Shown here: piece after piece, positions 1 to 6,663 of the stretch | Position numbering within the stretch: position 1 is the first letter of the stretch | Layout: each line of letters starts with the position of its first letter | Assembly (NCBI GenBank): GCA_030539135.1 | Contig: JAUNSQ010000044.1 | Coordinates: 1 to 10,227 of the forward strand | DNA: 10,227 bases | Reading direction: 5' to 3' | Source: Synergistaceae bacterium | Lineage (GTDB): Bacteria > Synergistota > Synergistia > Synergistales > Synergistaceae | Made by a program: the position numbers and the translations under genes | Notes under the pieces: model-generated | Databases searched by the model: none | What the model was told of the DNA's origin: nothing | What the model saw: the letters and a program-made list of their open reading frames with translations, nothing else

Positions 1-95
1 CGACGGCGGTCGCGAAAGACAAGAAGCTCAGCGACGGGGAGATGCTCGGAATGAGCTGGTTCGTCGAGGGAGTAGACGGCTCTATATCAAGATAG
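1..95 (+). CDS. C-terminal end of an unidentified protein (5' truncated by window edge)
   Basis: An open frame enters from the left edge (first full codon at position 3) and ends at TAG 93-95, giving about 30 residues that end MSWFVEGVDGSISR. Third positions are mostly G or C early on, as in the genes nearby, which supports it over the other two frames; frame 1 is closed by a TGA and frame 2 gives an arginine-rich shadow-like peptide. The fragment is too short to assign a family and I do not recognise it. It converges on the chromate-transporter genes, leaving 66 bases between stop codons without a clear terminator hairpin. Confidence 0.5.
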   Translation, partial: TAVAKDKKLSDGEMLGMSWFVEGVDGSISR

Positions 96-161
96 ATCGC
101 CAACGCCGCCGGGCGCCGCAATGGGTCTATATCAAAACTTGCGGCATGACAAGCAGAGCCT

Positions 162-695
162 TTATTTAAGAATAAATACCCCTATCAGCCCGTAGAGGAA
201 CAACAGCACGGGCGGATGTTCCTTTATGAATTTCACATACCTCAGCAGCGCTATTCCCGCCGCGAGCATCGCTGTGGCTATCAGTCCGTTTTTCCACGTT
301 ACGGTGAGCGGCGAGACGAGCGAGAGGACGAGAAGCCCAGCGACTATCGGGCGAAGCAGCAGCTTGAACTTTTTACTCTGCTCGGACGTCGCGCGGCGAA
401 GCAGCAGCAGCACGACGCAGAGTACGGAGAGCGGAGCGGCTATGAGCGACAGCGTGGCTATGAACGAGCCGAGCACCCCAGCCTGCTGATATCCGACGAA
501 CGTCGCGGCGTTGACCGCTATCGGCCCGGGCGTGACCTGCGACAGAGCGAGCACCTGCCCGAACTGTTCGCGCGTCAGCCAGCCGGTCCGCGTGACGAGC
601 TGATATTCTATGAGCGGGAGGGTGGAGAGCCCTCCGCCAAAGGCGCATATACCGACCTGGGCAAAGGCCGAGGCTAATCTAAGCAGCATGGTCAT
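162..695 (-). CDS. chrA: Chromate transporter, short-chain CHR family half-protein (second of pair)
   Basis: A 177-residue integral membrane protein of the CHR family. The family exports chromate in characterised members; many anaerobe homologues have unknown substrates. The sequence shows the family marks: CAFGGG near residues 17-22 and TPGPIA at 55-60, then several hydrophobic segments ending in GLIGVFILK. The start is the ATG at 695, because its A-T-G-A overlaps the TGA of the upstream CHR gene and the homologous part begins just after it (MTMLLRLASAFAQVG). A longer in-frame reading to 1043 is only a shadow of the upstream gene. Short-chain CHR proteins usually occur as adjacent pairs that form one heterodimeric transporter, and that arrangement is seen here. 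Actual chromate transport is an inference. Confidence 0.88.
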   Translation of the reverse strand: MTMLLRLASAFAQVGICAFGGGLSTLPLIEYQLVTRTGWLTREQFGQVLALSQVTPGPIAVNAATFVGYQQAGVLGSFIATLSLIAAPLSVLCVVLLLLRRATSEQSKKFKLLLRPIVAGLLVLSLVSPLTVTWKNGLIATAMLAAGIALLRYVKFIKEHPPVLLFLYGLIGVFILK

Positions 696-1228
696 CTCGA
701 CATCGCCAGCCTTTCGTGGAGGAATTGGAGCAGCAGCACGAGGATCATGGCGATGAGCGGGTGTATGTGGAATACGCCTATCATCGAGACGACTATCGCG
801 AACGGCACGAGGTTCCACCAGCCAGAGGTCAGAGTGTTCTTGACGTTGTCGAAGACGACCGTCGTTATGATGGCTCCGGTGCCCGCGAGGACGCCGCGGA
901 AAAATCCCTGCACCTGCGGGACGTCGGAATATTTCAGGATAACGGGCGCGAGCGCGAGGACGATGAAGAACGGCGGCGTGACCGCGCCTAGCACGGCGGC
1001 TATGCTCCCCGCGAGCCCCTTGTAATGTTTGCCAAAGAGCCACGATATGGAGACGGCGATCGGCCCCGGCATCGACGCCGCGAGGCTCACCATGTCGGTG
1101 AACTCCTCGGGGTCTATATCTTTGCGCTTCTCCTCCTCAAGCTGCACCATCCCAAGTATGACGATGCCACCGCCAAACGTGACGGCGCTTATCCTGAAGA
1201 AGAATATGAAAAGTTCCCAAAGGCTCAT
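692..1228 (-). CDS. chrA: Chromate transporter, short-chain CHR family half-protein (first of pair)
   Basis: A 178-residue membrane protein with the same CHR marks as its partner: TFGGG at residues 17-21 and MPGPIA at 53-58, an acidic/basic stretch between them (EEEKRKDIDPEEF), then long hydrophobic helices. About 180 residues is the usual length of a single CHR domain; long-chain ChrA carries two in one polypeptide. It overlaps the next gene by four bases (ATGA), so the two halves are probably made together. The start at 1228 has only a weak ribosome site (GGATGAG). The macrodomain gene ends 67 bases upstream on the same strand, so all three may share a transcript, although a dyad lies in that gap. 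The substrate is not proven by sequence. Confidence 0.88.
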   Translation of the reverse strand: MSLWELFIFFFRISAVTFGGGIVILGMVQLEEEKRKDIDPEEFTDMVSLAASMPGPIAVSISWLFGKHYKGLAGSIAAVLGAVTPPFFIVLALAPVILKYSDVPQVQGFFRGVLAGTGAIITTVVFDNVKNTLTSGWWNLVPFAIVVSMIGVFHIHPLIAMILVLLLQFLHERLAMSR

Positions 1229-1259
1229 TTACTCATCCGCTTTCAAAACAGATTTCTCG

Positions 1260-1285
1260 TTGGACCAAGACCCTATGATAGGGTC
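1260..1285. promoter_or_regulatory. Two adjacent dyads between the macrodomain gene and the CHR pair
   Basis: TTGGACCAA (1260-1268, 4-bp arms around one base) is followed directly by GACCCTA-TGA-TAGGGTC (1269-1285, 7-bp perfect arms). They lie 32 bases upstream of the first CHR start. Read on the - strand the hairpin has no T-tract after it, so it is not a good terminator for the macrodomain gene. An operator or processing hairpin governing the transporter pair is possible; this is inference. Confidence 0.35.
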
Positions 1286-1295
1286 GGCGTGTTTT

Positions 1296-1841
1296 TTAGT
1301 CAACAGAGCCTTGCCGGCCCGCGAGCGAGCGCAGGGCGGCCTCGTGATATTCCTTCGACTCCTGCGAGAAGCAGACGAGGCGGATCTGTTCTATCTCGGG
1401 ATGCTCACCTAGAAACTCCGCGACCGTCGAGACAGCTATCTCCGCCGCGCGCTGCGGCGGGAAGCGGTAGACCCCCGTCGATATCGCCGGGAAGGCGACG
1501 GTCTTCGCGCCGACCCTGACGGCTTCGAGCAGGCTGTTCCGGTAGGCGTTCTCAAGCGTCTTCTCCTCGCCCCTGCCGCCTCCGCGCCAGATCGGGCCGA
1601 CCGTGTGTATCACGTACTCGGCGGGCAGCCGATAACCCTTCGTCGTCTTGGCCTCTCCGGCCGGACATCCGCCGAGCCCAGCGCACTCCGTCAGCAGGTC
1701 CGGCCCGGCCGCGCGGTGTATCGCGCCGTCCACGCCGCCGCCCCCGAGGAGCGAGCTGTTGGCCGCGTTCACTATCGCGTCCGCGTCCTCCTTGGTGATG
1801 TCCCCGACTTTTACGATTATCTTTGAAAACCGCTCTTCCAT
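1296..1841 (-). CDS. ymdB: Macrodomain O-acetyl-ADP-ribose deacetylase (YmdB/MacroD type)
   Basis: A 181-residue single macrodomain protein, close to E. coli YmdB in length and motif order. Such enzymes hydrolyse O-acetyl-ADP-ribose and remove ADP-ribose from acidic residues; E. coli YmdB also modulates RNase III. Visible motifs: GDITK at 13-17, VNAANSSLLGGGGVDGAI at 24-41, GYRLPAEYVIHTVGP near 69-83, and FPAISTGVYRFP near 117-128. Asn28 and Asp38 match the YmdB catalytic pair Asn25/Asp35. The ATG at 1841 is preceded by AGAGAGG about 8 bases upstream, a good ribosome site. It lies upstream of the CHR pair on the same strand. No toxin or ADP-ribosyltransferase partner is visible next to it. 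Confidence 0.93.
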   Translation of the reverse strand: MEERFSKIIVKVGDITKEDADAIVNAANSSLLGGGGVDGAIHRAAGPDLLTECAGLGGCPAGEAKTTKGYRLPAEYVIHTVGPIWRGGGRGEEKTLENAYRNSLLEAVRVGAKTVAFPAISTGVYRFPPQRAAEIAVSTVAEFLGEHPEIEQIRLVCFSQESKEYHEAALRSLAGRQGSVD

Positions 1842-2009
1842 GACGACCGCCTCTCTTTCACCTCTTCTTATTATATATTACTTAACCTCGCCCCGCGGCG
1901 CTGAAACATCACTCGGTAAAACGACCGCATGTATTATTTTAAGGCTTATCTTTTCTATCATTGGTGCTTAATTTTCTATTTTGAGGTATTTTTATTTTAA
2001 GATTTCAAA

Positions 2010-2045
2010 ATTAAGCAGAAATTCCCTCTTGATTTTCTGCTTAAT
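2010..2045. promoter_or_regulatory. 12-bp perfect dyad overlapping the glnN promoter (operator candidate)
   Basis: Arms 2010-2021 (ATTAAGCAGAAA) and 2034-2045 (TTTCTGCTTAAT) are perfect inverted repeats separated by 12 bases. The right arm begins on the last base of the glnN -35 hexamer and fills most of the spacer, so a protein bound there would block RNA polymerase. A partial half-site, TGCTTAATTTTCT, occurs upstream near 1966. No T-tract follows, so it is not a terminator. Its position suggests nitrogen-responsive control, but the regulator is not identifiable from the sequence. Confidence 0.5.
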
Positions 2046-2057
2046 GAGATGTATAAC
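2029..2057 (+). promoter_or_regulatory. Sigma70-type promoter of glnN
   Basis: TTGATT (2029-2034), a 17-base spacer and TATAAC (2052-2057) form a good housekeeping promoter. It predicts a start near 2064 and a leader of about 35 bases. The ribosome site AAAGGGG lies 8 bases before the glnN ATG. Confidence 0.6.
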
Positions 2058-2098
2058 TATCCATAAAATAAATTCCTTCATCGAAAGGGGCAGTTTGA

Positions 2099-4231
2099 AT
2101 GCCGGAAACAAAAGATTTTCCAAAAATGCGCGATATATACGGCTCGCTCGTCTTTGACAAGAGAGAGATGAAACAGCGTCTGCCTAAGGATATCTATGAA
2201 AACCTCATGGCGGCGATGGAGGGGCGGCAGAAGTTAGATTCAGGCATAGCCGATACGGTCGCCCTCGCGATGAAGGACTGGGCCATAAGCAACGGGGCCA
2301 CGCACTGGGCCCATTGGTTCCACCCGCTCAACGAACAGACCGCCGAGAAGCACACGGCGTTCACCACCTCCGACGAAAACGGCTTCCCGCTCGACATCTT
2401 CCGCGGGAAAGACCTTATGCAGAGCGAGCCTGACGCATCTTCCTTCCCGTCCGGGGGGACGAGGAGCACGTTTGAGGCGCGCGGATATTCCGCGTGGGAT
2501 CCGACGAGCCCCGCTTTCATCGTCAAGAGCGCGAAAGGCGGCACGCTTTGTATCCCGTCCGTCTTCCTCGCCTACGACGGCTCGCCGCTCGACCTTAAAA
2601 CTTTCCTCCTCCGCGCGACTCAGGCGGTAGAGACCCGCGCGATGAAGACTCTCAAACTCTTCGGCAACCGCGGCGTCCGCTACGTTCGCGCCACAGTCGG
2701 AGGCGAACAGGAGTTCTTCCTGCTCGACCGTCCGCGCGCGCAGCAGAGGCCGGATATACGTTTCTGCGGCCGCACGCTCCTCGGCGCTCGCCCTCCGCGC
2801 GACCAGAAGATGGAAGACCACTACTTCGGGGCGATACCGACGAGGGTGCTCGCGTACATGGAGGACGTACAGCGCGACCTGGCGCGCCTCGGCGTGAACC
2901 TAGCCACGAGGCACAACGAAGCCTCGCGCTGCCAGTTCGAGTTCGCGCCCATCTTCACCGAGGCAAACCTCGCCTGCGACCAGAACCAGCTCATCATGGA
3001 GACCATGCGCAAGCTCGCGCGTCAGCATGAGCTGAGGCTGCTCTTCCATGAGAAGCCTTTTATGGGGATGAACGGAAGCGGCAAGCACGTAAACTTCTCG
3101 CTCGAGGACAGCGAGGGACGCAATCTCCTGAAGCCCTCGACGAACCATAGAAAGAACGTCGTGTTCCTCTCATTCCTCTCGTCGTTCATACTCGGCGTTT
3201 CGGAATATCCGGGGCTGCTCCAGGCCTCCGTATCGACGCCGGGCAACATGTACAGGCTCGGCGGCAACGAGGCTCCCCCGTACATCATCAGCGTCTACCT
3301 CGGCGAGGCCGTGGCCAGTATGGTCCGCGCGATCGAAGAGGGCGGCGACGACGAGGGCGCTCACGCGAAGAAGACTCTCGACCTCGGGCTCCCGAAGCTG
3401 CCGGATATCGTAGCTTTCGACAGCGACCGCAACAGGACTAGCCCGCTCGCGTTCACCGGCAACAAGTTTGAGTTCCGCGCGCCCGGCTCGTCTCAGGCGA
3501 TAGCGGTGCCGACCACGGCCCTTTGCGCGGTTTGGGCCGCTGGGCTCGAAAGGTTCAACAAGCTCCTCGAAGCCAGGATAAACAAGGGCGAAGATCCAAT
3601 GGACGCCGCGATAAAAACTATCCGCGAAGTCTCGAAGGCCAACAGGAATATCCGCTTCGAGGGAGACTCGTACTCCGAGGAATGGCTCAAAGAAGCGAAG
3701 AAACGCGGTATAATCAAAGCGCATACGATACCGGAGGGCATCGACCTCCTGATGGAACCGAAGACTGTCAAGATGCTCGAACATCTTGGTATATTCAAGA
3801 AAAAAGAGCTCGAAGCCTTCTATACGATAAGATTGGAATCTTTTGTTAAAAATATTGATATTGAAATGGCGGTAATGGGTGATATGATATGGGAGGGTAT
3901 CCTGCCGTGCATCTCAAAGCAGATACTCCTCGAGAAAGGTTCGCGCGATATGCTCGACGGGCTCAAGATACAGGGCGTCGAGAAGTGGAGTTCGCACATC
4001 GTCATGCTCGCGAAGGCAAAGCTCGACCTTATGCAGAAGACGCGGGAGCTCGCGGAATTGAAAGAATCTCTGGCCAAGAAGGATACGCGCAGCCACGCTG
4101 AGGGCATCGTTACAAAGGCCGTGCCCCTGATGGAGGACATAAGAAAGATCGCGGACTCGGTGGAAATTTATCTCTCCGCGGAATATAAGCCATACCCTAA
4201 CTATCGAAATCTTCTCTCTCTCTCGGCATAA
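2099..4231 (+). CDS. glnN: Glutamine synthetase, type III (GSIII)
   Basis: A 710-residue protein, the length expected for type III glutamine synthetase (type I is about 450-470). It makes glutamine from glutamate, ammonia and ATP in the cytoplasm; GSIII enzymes form dodecamers. The N-terminal GSIII-specific region shows GATHWAHWFHPLN (66-78) and PDASSFPSGGTRSTFEARG (111-129). The catalytic part has EQEFFL (203-208), RHNEASRCQFEFAP (271-284), FMGMNGSGKHVNFS (321-334), GGNEAPPYIISVYLG (388-402) and NRTSPLAFTGNKFEFR (445-460), which cover metal-, glutamate- and ATP-binding strands. A helical C-terminal region follows. The ATG at 2099 has AAAGGGG 8 bases upstream. It is monocistronic, with its own promoter/operator and a strong terminator. 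Confidence 0.96.
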   Translation: MPETKDFPKMRDIYGSLVFDKREMKQRLPKDIYENLMAAMEGRQKLDSGIADTVALAMKDWAISNGATHWAHWFHPLNEQTAEKHTAFTTSDENGFPLDIFRGKDLMQSEPDASSFPSGGTRSTFEARGYSAWDPTSPAFIVKSAKGGTLCIPSVFLAYDGSPLDLKTFLLRATQAVETRAMKTLKLFGNRGVRYVRATVGGEQEFFLLDRPRAQQRPDIRFCGRTLLGARPPRDQKMEDHYFGAIPTRVLAYMEDVQRDLARLGVNLATRHNEASRCQFEFAPIFTEANLACDQNQLIMETMRKLARQHELRLLFHEKPFMGMNGSGKHVNFSLEDSEGRNLLKPSTNHRKNVVFLSFLSSFILGVSEYPGLLQASVSTPGNMYRLGGNEAPPYIISVYLGEAVASMVRAIEEGGDDEGAHAKKTLDLGLPKLPDIVAFDSDRNRTSPLAFTGNKFEFRAPGSSQAIAVPTTALCAVWAAGLERFNKLLEARINKGEDPMDAAIKTIREVSKANRNIRFEGDSYSEEWLKEAKKRGIIKAHTIPEGIDLLMEPKTVKMLEHLGIFKKKELEAFYTIRLESFVKNIDIEMAVMGDMIWEGILPCISKQILLEKGSRDMLDGLKIQGVEKWSSHIVMLAKAKLDLMQKTRELAELKESLAKKDTRSHAEGIVTKAVPLMEDIRKIADSVEIYLSAEYKPYPNYRNLLSLSA

Positions 4232-4248
4232 TGGGCCGAAAAACTCCA

Positions 4249-4290
4249 ACACAGAAAAGCGCCCGGCAGACAACGGGCGCTTTTCTGTGT
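4249..4290. terminator. Bidirectional intrinsic terminator between glnN and the convergent gene
   Basis: Arms 4249-4265 and 4274-4290 pair perfectly over 17 bp around an 8-base loop. The core is GCGCCCG/CGGGCGC followed by TTTTCTGTGT on +; read on - the same layout appears, with an A-run on one side and a T-run on the other. It sits 18 bases after the glnN stop and can end transcription from both sides. Confidence 0.85.
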
Positions 4291-4299
4291 CTATAATCA

Positions 4300-4343
4300 G
4301 CCCGCGCCTGGCCACAGCGTTCCTATGCTGTCGGCTGCGCGGC
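4300..4343. other. Imperfect hairpin just downstream of the metallopeptidase-like gene
   Basis: GCCCGCGC (4300-4307) can pair with GCGCGGC (4337-4343) with one bulged base. Inside, ACAGC (4314-4318) pairs with GCTGT (4327-4331). It lies 7 bases beyond the stop codon of the - strand gene and lacks a following T-tract. It may protect the 3' end or assist the nearby terminator. Confidence 0.3.
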
Positions 4344-4350
4344 TTGCATA

Positions 4351-4869
4351 TTACATTGGGTTGTCGCCTTCGCTCTGGATGTCTTCGTAGTAAGAGCCCA
4401 TAAGCTTCTTCCAGTCGACGCTGTCGTCGAGGAGGTTCGGGCACGTGTTGTCGGGGTAGAACCATTTGCGGCCAAGCCCCACGAACATAGGGTACCATTC
4501 GTTGATGTCCGGCGAGAGTATCTCGCCCTCCTGCCCTATGCGGCGAAGCTCGTGATACACGAGCGCGACCATCTGGCTCTCGTCCATCGTGGCCGTCGTC
4601 TTCGCGTAAAACTCCATGATGTAAAAATACGAGCACGCCCCGAGCTGGTATAGAAGCTCCGTCCACTTCGGCGGCATCCTCATCGTCTTCGCGAGCGTCA
4701 CGCGGCGCTTGCTGCCCGCGCTCCTGTGGTTCACTATAAAGAGTATCTTATCTACGTCGATATGCGCGAGCTCCCTGTATTTGTTTATAAGGGCCTCGGC
4801 TATCGGCCTTATTTTTGTGTTGCATATCTCATAAGTAAATTCTGCGCTGTCTTCGAAGTCTTCGGACAT
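4351..4869 (-). CDS. Putative phage-metallopeptidase-like protein with degenerate zinc motif
   Basis: A 172-residue soluble protein with no signal peptide. Its layout (a KILFIVNHRSAGSKRRV stretch at 41-57, a strand pair ending YIMEFYAKT near 83-91, then ALVYHELRRIG at 102-112 and DINEWYPMFVGLGRKWF at 121-137) resembles the putative phage metallopeptidase family, a SprT-like zincin group found in phages and in many Firmicutes and Synergistota chromosomes. Family members usually show HExxH; here it reads HELRR, so the second zinc histidine is missing. A strong ribosome site (TGGAGGT, 7 bases before ATG 4869) and a clear promoter indicate an expressed gene. It stands alone and converges on glnN. 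The family call is from memory of motifs and may be wrong; enzymatic activity is doubtful. Confidence 0.6.
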   Translation of the reverse strand: MSEDFEDSAEFTYEICNTKIRPIAEALINKYRELAHIDVDKILFIVNHRSAGSKRRVTLAKTMRMPPKWTELLYQLGACSYFYIMEFYAKTTATMDESQMVALVYHELRRIGQEGEILSPDINEWYPMFVGLGRKWFYPDNTCPNLLDDSVDWKKLMGSYYEDIQSEGDNPM

Positions 4870-4904
4870 GTGGATACCTCCAGTATAATTTTCTCTGAAA
4901 TCAG

Positions 4905-4933
4905 ATTATACCATCACGAAAGGCAATTTTTCA
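4905..4933 (-). promoter_or_regulatory. Extended -10 promoter for the metallopeptidase-like gene
   Basis: On the - strand, TGGTATAAT (4905-4913) is a perfect extended -10 element. At 17-base spacing the -35 position (4928-4933) reads TGAAAA, a weak match, as is common with extended -10 promoters. The predicted start lies about 30 bases before the ATG at 4869. Confidence 0.6.
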
Positions 4934-4936
4934 GCC

Positions 4937-4986
4937 TGTGGAAATTCTGTCGATAGTATGTGTTTTCATGTGGATAATGTGTAAGA
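4937..4986 (-). promoter_or_regulatory. Cluster of DnaA-box-like sites
   Basis: Read on the - strand: TTATCCACA at 4969-4977 is a perfect DnaA box. TCTTACACA (4978-4986) and ATTTCCACA (4937-4945) each differ from TTWTNCACA at one position. All three have the same orientation, and the sequence next to them (about 5000-5020) is AT-rich. No dnaA, dnaN or other origin-associated gene is in view, so this may be a DnaA-titration or regulatory site, or chance. Confidence 0.35.
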
Positions 4987-5157
4987 GGGCTTTGACTTTT
5001 ACTGATTTATATTTTCGATTTCTCGCCGTTTGGTCGGTTTTATACGCGAAATTTGGATAGACATTTGAGGTCGGCGCTGGCACAAAAGCGCCGCAAAGCA
5101 TTGCAGATACTATATTTATCTAAGCGCTCGGGAAGCGGCGGCGGAAATATTTTCATT

Positions 5158-5254
5158 CTGGGGGCTGGTGGGATTTTGAGAACAGACAAACGGAACGCCG
5201 CCCCAATATATAGGACGGTGTTCCGTTTGTCTTATATTCCGCTCTGGCCTCCAG
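5158..5254. repeat. Long hairpin downstream of ftsZ (possible ftsZ terminator or structured repeat)
   Basis: Inner arms 5184-5200 and 5216-5232 pair over 17 bp (13 perfect at the base, AGACAAACGGAAC/GTTCCGTTTGTCT, then one G.T and three more pairs). Outer segments 5158-5168 and 5244-5254 pair over 11 positions, three of them G.T. The hairpin begins 38 bases after the ftsZ stop (- strand), so it could end ftsZ transcription, but neither side carries a long T-tract. The wobble pairs are G.U if the + strand is transcribed. The rest of 4987-5157 has a minor GGCGCT/AGCGCC dyad (5073-5092) and no convincing gene. Confidence 0.5.
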
Positions 5255-5291
5255 CGATAGTCGGGGGCCGCGTGGAATTACCTTCGATTTT

Positions 5292-6584
5292 TTAGCAGAT
5301 CAATGGTTTGACCAGCGTCTTTCCACGTCTTGTGTATGTCGGGACGTCTAAGGTATCCTCCTGCGAGGGCTCTTTAGGCTGTTCGATCGGGTCAAGCCAC
5401 TTCGGCGCCTGCGGCTGCGCGGCCTTTGGCTGTGCCGGCTGCGGTTGGACAGTTGGCTGTTCCGTTACGTGGACTGGCGTCTGGGTCACTGGCGCGGCAT
5501 AAGCGCGCGGCTCAGGACGGCGATACGTATCCGTCTGCGGCTTCGCCTCGCTCTCAAAACCTGTGGCGATAACCACGACCTCGACAGATCCCTCCATCGT
5601 CGGATCTTCAACACAGCCCCAAACGAACGTGGCGTCTTCCTCTATCATATCTTCTATATATGCCGCAGCCTCCTGGACCTCAAAGATGCCAAGGTCGCTT
5701 CCGCATGTGATGTTCATGAGAACGCCCTTCGCGCCGCTTGACGCGGTCTCCATCAGCGGACTCTCGAGGGCCTCCTGGAGCGCCTTTGTGACTCTGTTCT
5801 CGCCGGTGGCCTTGCCGACGCCCATGACAGCTGTGCCGGATTCCTTCATTACCGTGCGCAGGTCGGCGAAGTCGACGTTGACAAGCCCAGGGCGCGTTAC
5901 GAGGTCGGTGACCCCGAGGACGGCCTGCCGCAGGACTTCATCGGCCATGGCAAACGACTCCTGCCACAGCGTCTCCTTGTGCGCGAGGTCTATAAGTCTC
6001 TGATTGGGAACTACGATGAGCGCGTCGACGTTCTCGCGGAGCTTCGCTATGCCTTCTTCGGCGTAGCGCATCTTGCGCGCGCCCTCGAAGCTGAACGGCT
6101 TCGTGACAACGGCGACCGTGAGTATGCCCATCTCCTTTGCGGCGCGAGCGATGACGGGAGCGGCTCCCGTGCCTGTGCCGCCTCCCATGCCCGCCGCGAT
6201 GTAGACCATGTCAGAGCCCTTGAGGTAATCGCGGATCTCGCTGATGGTCTCCTTGGCCGCCTGTTCGCCGACTTCGGGGTGAGCTCCGGCGCCAAGCCCC
6301 TTGGTAAGGACTTCGCCGAGCATTATCCTGTCGTCGCTCAGGGACATATCCAAGTCTCGCGCGTCCGTATTGACCGCGAGCAGATGGACTCCTTCAATGC
6401 CTTTGCGGATGATATGGTTGAGCGCGTTTCCGCCTCCGCCTCCGACTGCGATTATTTTAATATTTTCTTTAAGCGCCGGTTCGGGGCTGGGCTCTGTTGA
6501 TAAAGGCATGCTCTGACTGGTTTTTGTGTATTCAAACTCCTGCGTCGATTCCAAGGAATAAAAGTCTTCTGCTGGAACACCCAA
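5292..6584 (-). CDS. ftsZ: Cell division protein FtsZ
   Basis: Tubulin-like GTPase that polymerises into the Z ring at mid-cell. Numbered from the TTG start proposed here (430 residues): AVGGGGGNA near 46-54, the tubulin signature GGGTGTG at 134-140, the T7-loop NVDFAD at 236-241, a proline/glutamine-rich linker from about 345 to 395, and a conserved C-terminal peptide LDVPTYTRR at 412-420 that normally binds FtsA or other partners. I chose TTG 6584 because AAAGAGGTG lies about 9 bases upstream. The next ATG (6509, 405 residues) has no ribosome site, and a longer reading to 6695 runs past the promoter and the divergent gene. Between start and GTPase domain is a roughly 40-residue acidic extension, longer than in E. 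coli. No ftsA or dcw-cluster gene is adjacent. Confidence 0.95.
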   Translation of the reverse strand: MGVPAEDFYSLESTQEFEYTKTSQSMPLSTEPSPEPALKENIKIIAVGGGGGNALNHIIRKGIEGVHLLAVNTDARDLDMSLSDDRIMLGEVLTKGLGAGAHPEVGEQAAKETISEIRDYLKGSDMVYIAAGMGGGTGTGAAPVIARAAKEMGILTVAVVTKPFSFEGARKMRYAEEGIAKLRENVDALIVVPNQRLIDLAHKETLWQESFAMADEVLRQAVLGVTDLVTRPGLVNVDFADLRTVMKESGTAVMGVGKATGENRVTKALQEALESPLMETASSGAKGVLMNITCGSDLGIFEVQEAAAYIEDMIEEDATFVWGCVEDPTMEGSVEVVVIATGFESEAKPQTDTYRRPEPRAYAAPVTQTPVHVTEQPTVQPQPAQPKAAQPQAPKWLDPIEQPKEPSQEDTLDVPTYTRRGKTLVKPLIC

Positions 6585-6614
6585 GGATATGCACCTCTTT
6601 CTGGAGTGTTGAGA

Positions 6615-6620
6615 TATAAT
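6615..6620 (+). promoter_or_regulatory. Possible -10 for the AI-2E/mntP operon
   Basis: TATAAT at 6615-6620 has a perfect -10 hexamer but no recognisable -35 at 16-18 bases. It lies inside the ftsZ leader and would start transcription near 6627, almost the same point as the ftsZ promoter. Support is weak. Confidence 0.3.
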
Positions 6621-6633
6621 ATTTTCACTGTTA

Positions 6634-6661
6634 ATTATATCATCGTTGGGGCGTGTTTCAA
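6634..6661 (-). promoter_or_regulatory. Promoter of ftsZ
   Basis: On the - strand TTGAAA (6656-6661), a 16-base spacer and TATAAT (6634-6639), the last preceded by TGA, make a near-consensus extended -10 promoter. The predicted start near 6627 gives a leader of about 43 bases before the TTG at 6584. The -35 lies within the leader of the divergent gene. Confidence 0.7.
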
Positions 6662-6663
6662 TT

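Noticed and set aside
81..135. Ten-base direct repeat TCTATATCAA at 81-90 and 126-135
   Set aside because: Short and low in complexity, with no mobile element or other structure attached; probably chance or a tiny local duplication.
162..1043. A 293-residue version of the second CHR protein
   Set aside because: Residues before the ATG at 695 are an arginine-rich out-of-frame reading of the upstream CHR gene; homology starts at MTMLLRLASAF.
5053..5295. An 80-codon + strand open frame across the ftsZ-downstream region
   Set aside because: It runs through both arms of the long hairpin, has no ribosome site and no recognisable domain; most likely non-coding.
6585..6663. A yybP-ykoY manganese riboswitch for the mntP operon
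   Set aside because: The region is about 80 bases, contains promoters, and shows none of the expected paired helices.
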